Part shown: one piece after another, positions 7,030 to 8,936 of the stretch
Position numbering within the stretch: position 1 is the stretch's first letter
How the letters are laid out: each line of letters opens with the position of its first letter
Origin: Clostridia bacterium
GTDB taxonomy: Bacteria > Bacillota > Clostridia > Christensenellales > UBA1242
Reading direction: 5' to 3'
DNA: 8,936 nt
NCBI GenBank assembly: GCA_900768425.1
Contig: CAAGCR010000045.1
Coordinates: 1-8,936 of the forward strand
Made by a program: the position numbers and the translations under genes
Notes under the pieces: model-generated
Seen by the model: the letters and a program-made list of their open reading frames with translations, nothing else
Databases searched by the model: none
What the model was told of the DNA's origin: nothing

Positions 7030-8307
7030 TTACTTTTTCTCCTTTCCACAAACTAAATCTAGCATTTCGGCATTAGTGTAATATCGGCTAGATGAGTATG
7101 TTCTCAGTTTATTTGAGCAAGTAGCAATACGATGCTTACCTGCTATTGGATTATTTGTGTACATAAGTGGACATATGCAAGAAATTTTTGCACCTGTTTT
7201 GCCTAATTCTTTGAATAGGTCGGTTTTTGCAAATTTTTCGCGCACTTGTGGGCTTGTGGTTAATATTGTTCTAACTTTAACTTTTTTGCCACCATTGTTT
7301 TTAAGTCTGTTTACAATGTCATTTGCCCACGTATTTAGTTGTGAATATGATAGGTGTGGACAACCGATAAACGCAAGTTCTGCTTTTTTGTCTGGATTTT
7401 TCCAAAGCACCGGATATGATTTTTTCACTCTTTCTAATTCGGCATCATCAATAACATAGACTTTTGCATCTTGTTTAACAAGCTTTTTGCCTAGTTTTAC
7501 CGCTTCTGGTGTTAAGCCATCTATATGATACAAACCAACTGCACCATTTGATGCGGTTGCTGCCCCAAAGTCTTTTAAGTATGACTTTGCATTGTCGTTT
7601 AACTCATTTCCTAAATATTTATCTAATCCGATAACATATGGCACATCTTCCATAACTTTTAAACCTATGGCGCTGCCTAAAATTTGGGCTTCCGGAAGTT
7701 TTGTTGTTTTCAATTCAATTATCCAGTCTGCCTTTCTTCCTTCATCAGTCAAAAGTCCAAATTCTGGAACTTTGCCCAAAATTGCGGAAAATATGTCTAG
7801 CATACCGCTATTACGATTACATCTTGCGCCTAAAACGGAGTTTGCATATACTACGGCTGAACTTTCTGCCCAGCACAAAATATCACCATATTTTGGTATG
7901 TTATTCACTTCATCTAGGTAGCAAGTGCAAGTGAAATCATTTTCTCCACGCAAACCGATTTTCTTTAATTGTTCTTCGTATCTTTTTTGTTGAGAATACA
8001 TTATTTTGCTGAAAATTAACTTGTTTAATAATCCGCATTTTACATTTTTATAATCAATAGGGCGTGGGTCTACTGTAAATGGCACTTTGCTTTTTATGCC
8101 GGCATCAATAATTTCGTCCATTATTCTAAATAATGGTTTGATAAGACCTATCCCAAACGAAGTAACTAGGTGTCCCTCGTGGGTTATTGGAATAAGTTTT
8201 TTTGCTCCGAAAATGTCACCAAATTCAACAACGGTTTTCATTATTTTTGCCATTGTTTCACCTTGTGAGCCATTAAGAATTTTTTGTTCTTCTTGCGTTA
8301 AATTCAT
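7030..8307 (-). CDS. Aconitase X large catalytic subunit (DUF521)
   Basis: A 425-residue catalytic subunit of the AcnX family of Fe-S hydro-lyases. Recognisable parts: THEGHLVTSFG (42-52), TVDPRPID (78-85), CWAESSAVVYANSVLGARCN (145-164), GCPHLS (315-320), TSPQ (351-354), and the C-terminal CICP (377-380) and CSNKLR (397-402). Cys163, Cys316, Cys379 and Cys397 are candidate cluster ligands (inference); position 163 is usually Thr in the GARTN motif as I recall it. Characterised members are bacterial cis-3-hydroxy-L-proline dehydratase and archaeal phosphomevalonate dehydratase. Nothing nearby (no proline racemase, no mevalonate gene) picks a substrate. The ATG follows AAAGGAG at 8312-8318. 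The stop lies one base before the small-subunit ATG, so the pair is translated from one message. Confidence 0.92.
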   Translation of the reverse strand: MNLTQEEQKILNGSQGETMAKIMKTVVEFGDIFGAKKLIPITHEGHLVTSFGIGLIKPLFRIMDEIIDAGIKSKVPFTVDPRPIDYKNVKCGLLNKLIFSKIMYSQQKRYEEQLKKIGLRGENDFTCTCYLDEVNNIPKYGDILCWAESSAVVYANSVLGARCNRNSGMLDIFSAILGKVPEFGLLTDEGRKADWIIELKTTKLPEAQILGSAIGLKVMEDVPYVIGLDKYLGNELNDNAKSYLKDFGAATASNGAVGLYHIDGLTPEAVKLGKKLVKQDAKVYVIDDAELERVKKSYPVLWKNPDKKAELAFIGCPHLSYSQLNTWANDIVNRLKNNGGKKVKVRTILTTSPQVREKFAKTDLFKELGKTGAKISCICPLMYTNNPIAGKHRIATCSNKLRTYSSSRYYTNAEMLDLVCGKEKK

Positions 8308-8390
8308 TTTTTCTCCTTTTATTTTTATAGATTGATGTATTTGTTTTTACATTGATGTTTTTGTTAAGTGTTATTATTCTTTATTATTGT

Positions 8391-8453
8391 TAATAGGCAA
8401 GGAAACCCCTCAGTCACGCACTTGCGTGACAGGCCCCTGACAGGGGGCGAAAG
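8391..8453 (+). repeat. Dispersed hairpin element, copy 2
   Basis: Same orientation and same ends as copy 1 (3006-3100). The inside is shorter and GC-richer: GTCACGC/GCGTGAC with loop ACTT (8413-8430), then a second hairpin CCCC/GGGG around TGACA (8434-8446). With transcription from the right, the transcript leading into the aconitase X genes, or coming from the oxidoreductase gene, would contain these hairpins. No T-run makes it a standard terminator. Confidence 0.7.
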
Positions 8454-8571
8454 TTTGTGGTTGCTTAAAGTTTAGTATTTATGCAAAGATTTGTTACAAC
8501 TCAAAATTGTTTTAATTTAACAATCATTCATCAATTATCAGTTTTCATTTATTGCGTTAGCAACATTGCTC

Positions 8572-8758
8572 TTCACTGCAAATTGTTTGCAATTTGTTCA
8601 CTGCGACATGAAATCTCGTTCACTGCAAAACACTTTTGTGTTTTGTGTACTTTATATATGACCGCAACTGCAAGCAACCGCTTGCACTTCACTGCGAACA
8701 ACTTTGTTGTTCGTTCACTGCGGGAGTAGCCCGTTCACCACAAGCACAAAGTGCTTGT
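8572..8758. repeat. Array of seven hairpins joined by the constant linker TTCACTGC
   Basis: TTCACTGC occurs exactly at 8572, 8597, 8619, 8688 and 8714, with degenerate copies at 8664 (GCAACTGC) and 8734 (TTCACCAC). Between the linkers lie inverted repeats of different sequence: CAAATTG/CAATTTG (8579-8596), a 6-bp stem with one mismatch (8604-8618), CAAAACAC/GTGTTTTG (8626-8645), TGCAAGC/GCTTGCA (8669-8686), CGAACAAC/GTTGTTCG (8695-8713), CGGG/CCCG (8721-8733) and CAAGCAC/GTGCTTG (8741-8757). In most units the outermost pair is the last C of the linker with a G just before the next linker. Pairing is kept while sequence changes. The block at 8645-8664 is degenerate. It begins 12 bases after the oxidoreductase stop. 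Function unknown. Confidence 0.8.
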
Positions 8759-8769
8759 TATCCACTTTA

Positions 8770-8923
8770 CTATATATCTCTGCATCTTCTGTATGCGGTT
8801 TTAACTGCGGTGAATACTTTGCCTGGACGAGATGAATCGCCTACGTTGTATACCTCTTTTACGGTGTTTGATTCTAAAATTTGATAATATAGACTATCGT
8901 TAGATGTTGTTCCAAAGGCGATT
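8770..8923 (-). CDS. FAD/NAD(P)-dependent oxidoreductase, C-terminal fragment (5' end cut by contig end)
   Basis: Reading the minus strand from the contig end gives an open frame of 50 residues ending in TAG (8772-8770). It contains AFGTTSNDSLY, then VYNVGDSSRPGKVFTAV and the end KTAYRRCRDI. The V-x-x-x-GD-x-x-x-PGK-x-x-x-A pattern is the FAD-binding C-terminal signature of pyridine-nucleotide oxidoreductases, and the spacing best fits the C-terminus of NADH:flavin oxidoreductase / 2,4-dienoyl-CoA reductase (2-enoate reductase, BaiCD-like) proteins, where this segment reads VxxIGDxxxPxxxxxAxxxG. The start and catalytic domain lie outside the window, so the exact substrate is unknown. The hairpin at 8741-8757 follows the stop closely but lacks a T-run. 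Confidence 0.75.
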
Positions 8924-8936
8924 AGATCGGAAGAGC
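8924..8936 (+). other. Illumina adapter remnant at the contig end
   Basis: The final 13 bases are exactly AGATCGGAAGAGC, the common start of Illumina TruSeq adapters. They should be treated as untrimmed artificial sequence and not as part of the genome or of the truncated oxidoreductase gene. Confidence 0.95.

Larger units (their letters stand above)
8308..8769. other. Intergenic region upstream of the aconitase X genes
   Basis: About 460 bases without a credible gene. It holds the hairpin array (8572-8758), a plain AT-rich stretch (8454-8571) with only weak inverted repeats, the dispersed element copy 2 (8391-8453), and an AT-rich leader with two imperfect 20-base repeats beginning ATTGATGT (8331-8350 and 8351-8370). 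No convincing -35/-10 pair for the aconitase X genes was found. Short plus-strand reading frames here run through the hairpin repeats and look spurious. Confidence 0.65.

Noticed and set aside
7029..7049. Upstream GTG start for the aconitase X small subunit
   Set aside because: It would overlap the large-subunit gene and add a non-family N-terminus (ERRKSN). The ATG at 7028 has a Shine-Dalgarno and fits the family start.
8308..8400. Promoter for the aconitase X genes (TTGCCT with AATAAT, or a TATAAA near 8325)
   Set aside because: Matches to the -35 are poor (3-4 of 6) and AT richness gives many equal candidates, so none is reported.
8572..8758. CRISPR array
   Set aside because: The linker is only 8 bases, units are 20-26 bases, and the intervening sequences are self-complementary hairpins, unlike CRISPR spacers; no cas gene is present.
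8481..8884. Plus-strand reading frames 8481-8729 and 8636-8884
   Set aside because: They run through the hairpin array or antisense to the oxidoreductase C-terminus. Their repeated peptides (such as FTANNFV) come from translating TTCACTGC linkers, and no ribosome binding site supports them.
63..8923. Alternative genetic code (no gene here ends in TGA)
   Set aside because: The seven visible stops are TAA or TAG, but all proteins are full length under the standard code with Trp encoded normally, and seven genes are too few to infer reassignment.

Overview
This is an AT-rich window from a low-GC Gram-positive-type bacterium, most likely an uncultured gut Clostridia/Firmicutes lineage. The reasons are AGGAG-type ribosome binding sites before most genes, a BspA-family surface protein built from DUF285-type repeats and ending in the GTKYxY...GGTSDPGYFTEK module common in gut Firmicutes, a Clostridia-style FeoA/FeoB pair and a split aconitase X. 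All genes lie on the minus strand, so transcription runs from high to low coordinates. The last 13 bases match the Illumina adapter AGATCGGAAGAGC and are not genomic, so this is the end of an assembled contig.

Layout in transcription order: (1) 8770-8923, the last 50 residues of an FAD/NAD(P)-dependent oxidoreductase cut off by the contig end. (2) 8308-8769, a non-coding stretch with a run of seven hairpins joined by the linker TTCACTGC and a copy of a dispersed hairpin element. (3) 7030-8307 and 6585-7028, the large and small subunits of an aconitase X dehydratase, one base apart. (4) 6181-6417 and 3967-6168, feoA and feoB for ferrous iron uptake, 12 bases apart. The feoA start codon lies inside a perfect inverted repeat and has no clear Shine-Dalgarno. 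FeoB has an unusual G4 motif and a cysteine-rich tail. (5) 3209-3841, a small multi-pass membrane protein resembling DUF1614. (6) 2718-3208, non-coding: a short tandem repeat, a second copy of the dispersed element, an intrinsic terminator and a strong promoter. (7) 63-2717, the BspA-like secreted repeat protein.

The most interesting signal is the promoter of the BspA-like gene. Exact consensus -35 (TTGACA) and -10 (TATAAT) boxes are separated by 16 bases, and nine of those are an uninterrupted G tract. This is the architecture of slippage-driven phase-variable promoters such as Neisseria porA, and here it drives a cell-surface repeat protein. A terminator just upstream insulates the unit. 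A second uncommon feature is the hairpin array at 8572-8758, where the linker is constant and the stems differ in sequence but keep their base pairing.

The feo genes and the Fe-S-dependent aconitase X are neighbours, but nothing in the sequence proves a functional link. No tRNA, rRNA, CRISPR array or insertion sequence was seen.
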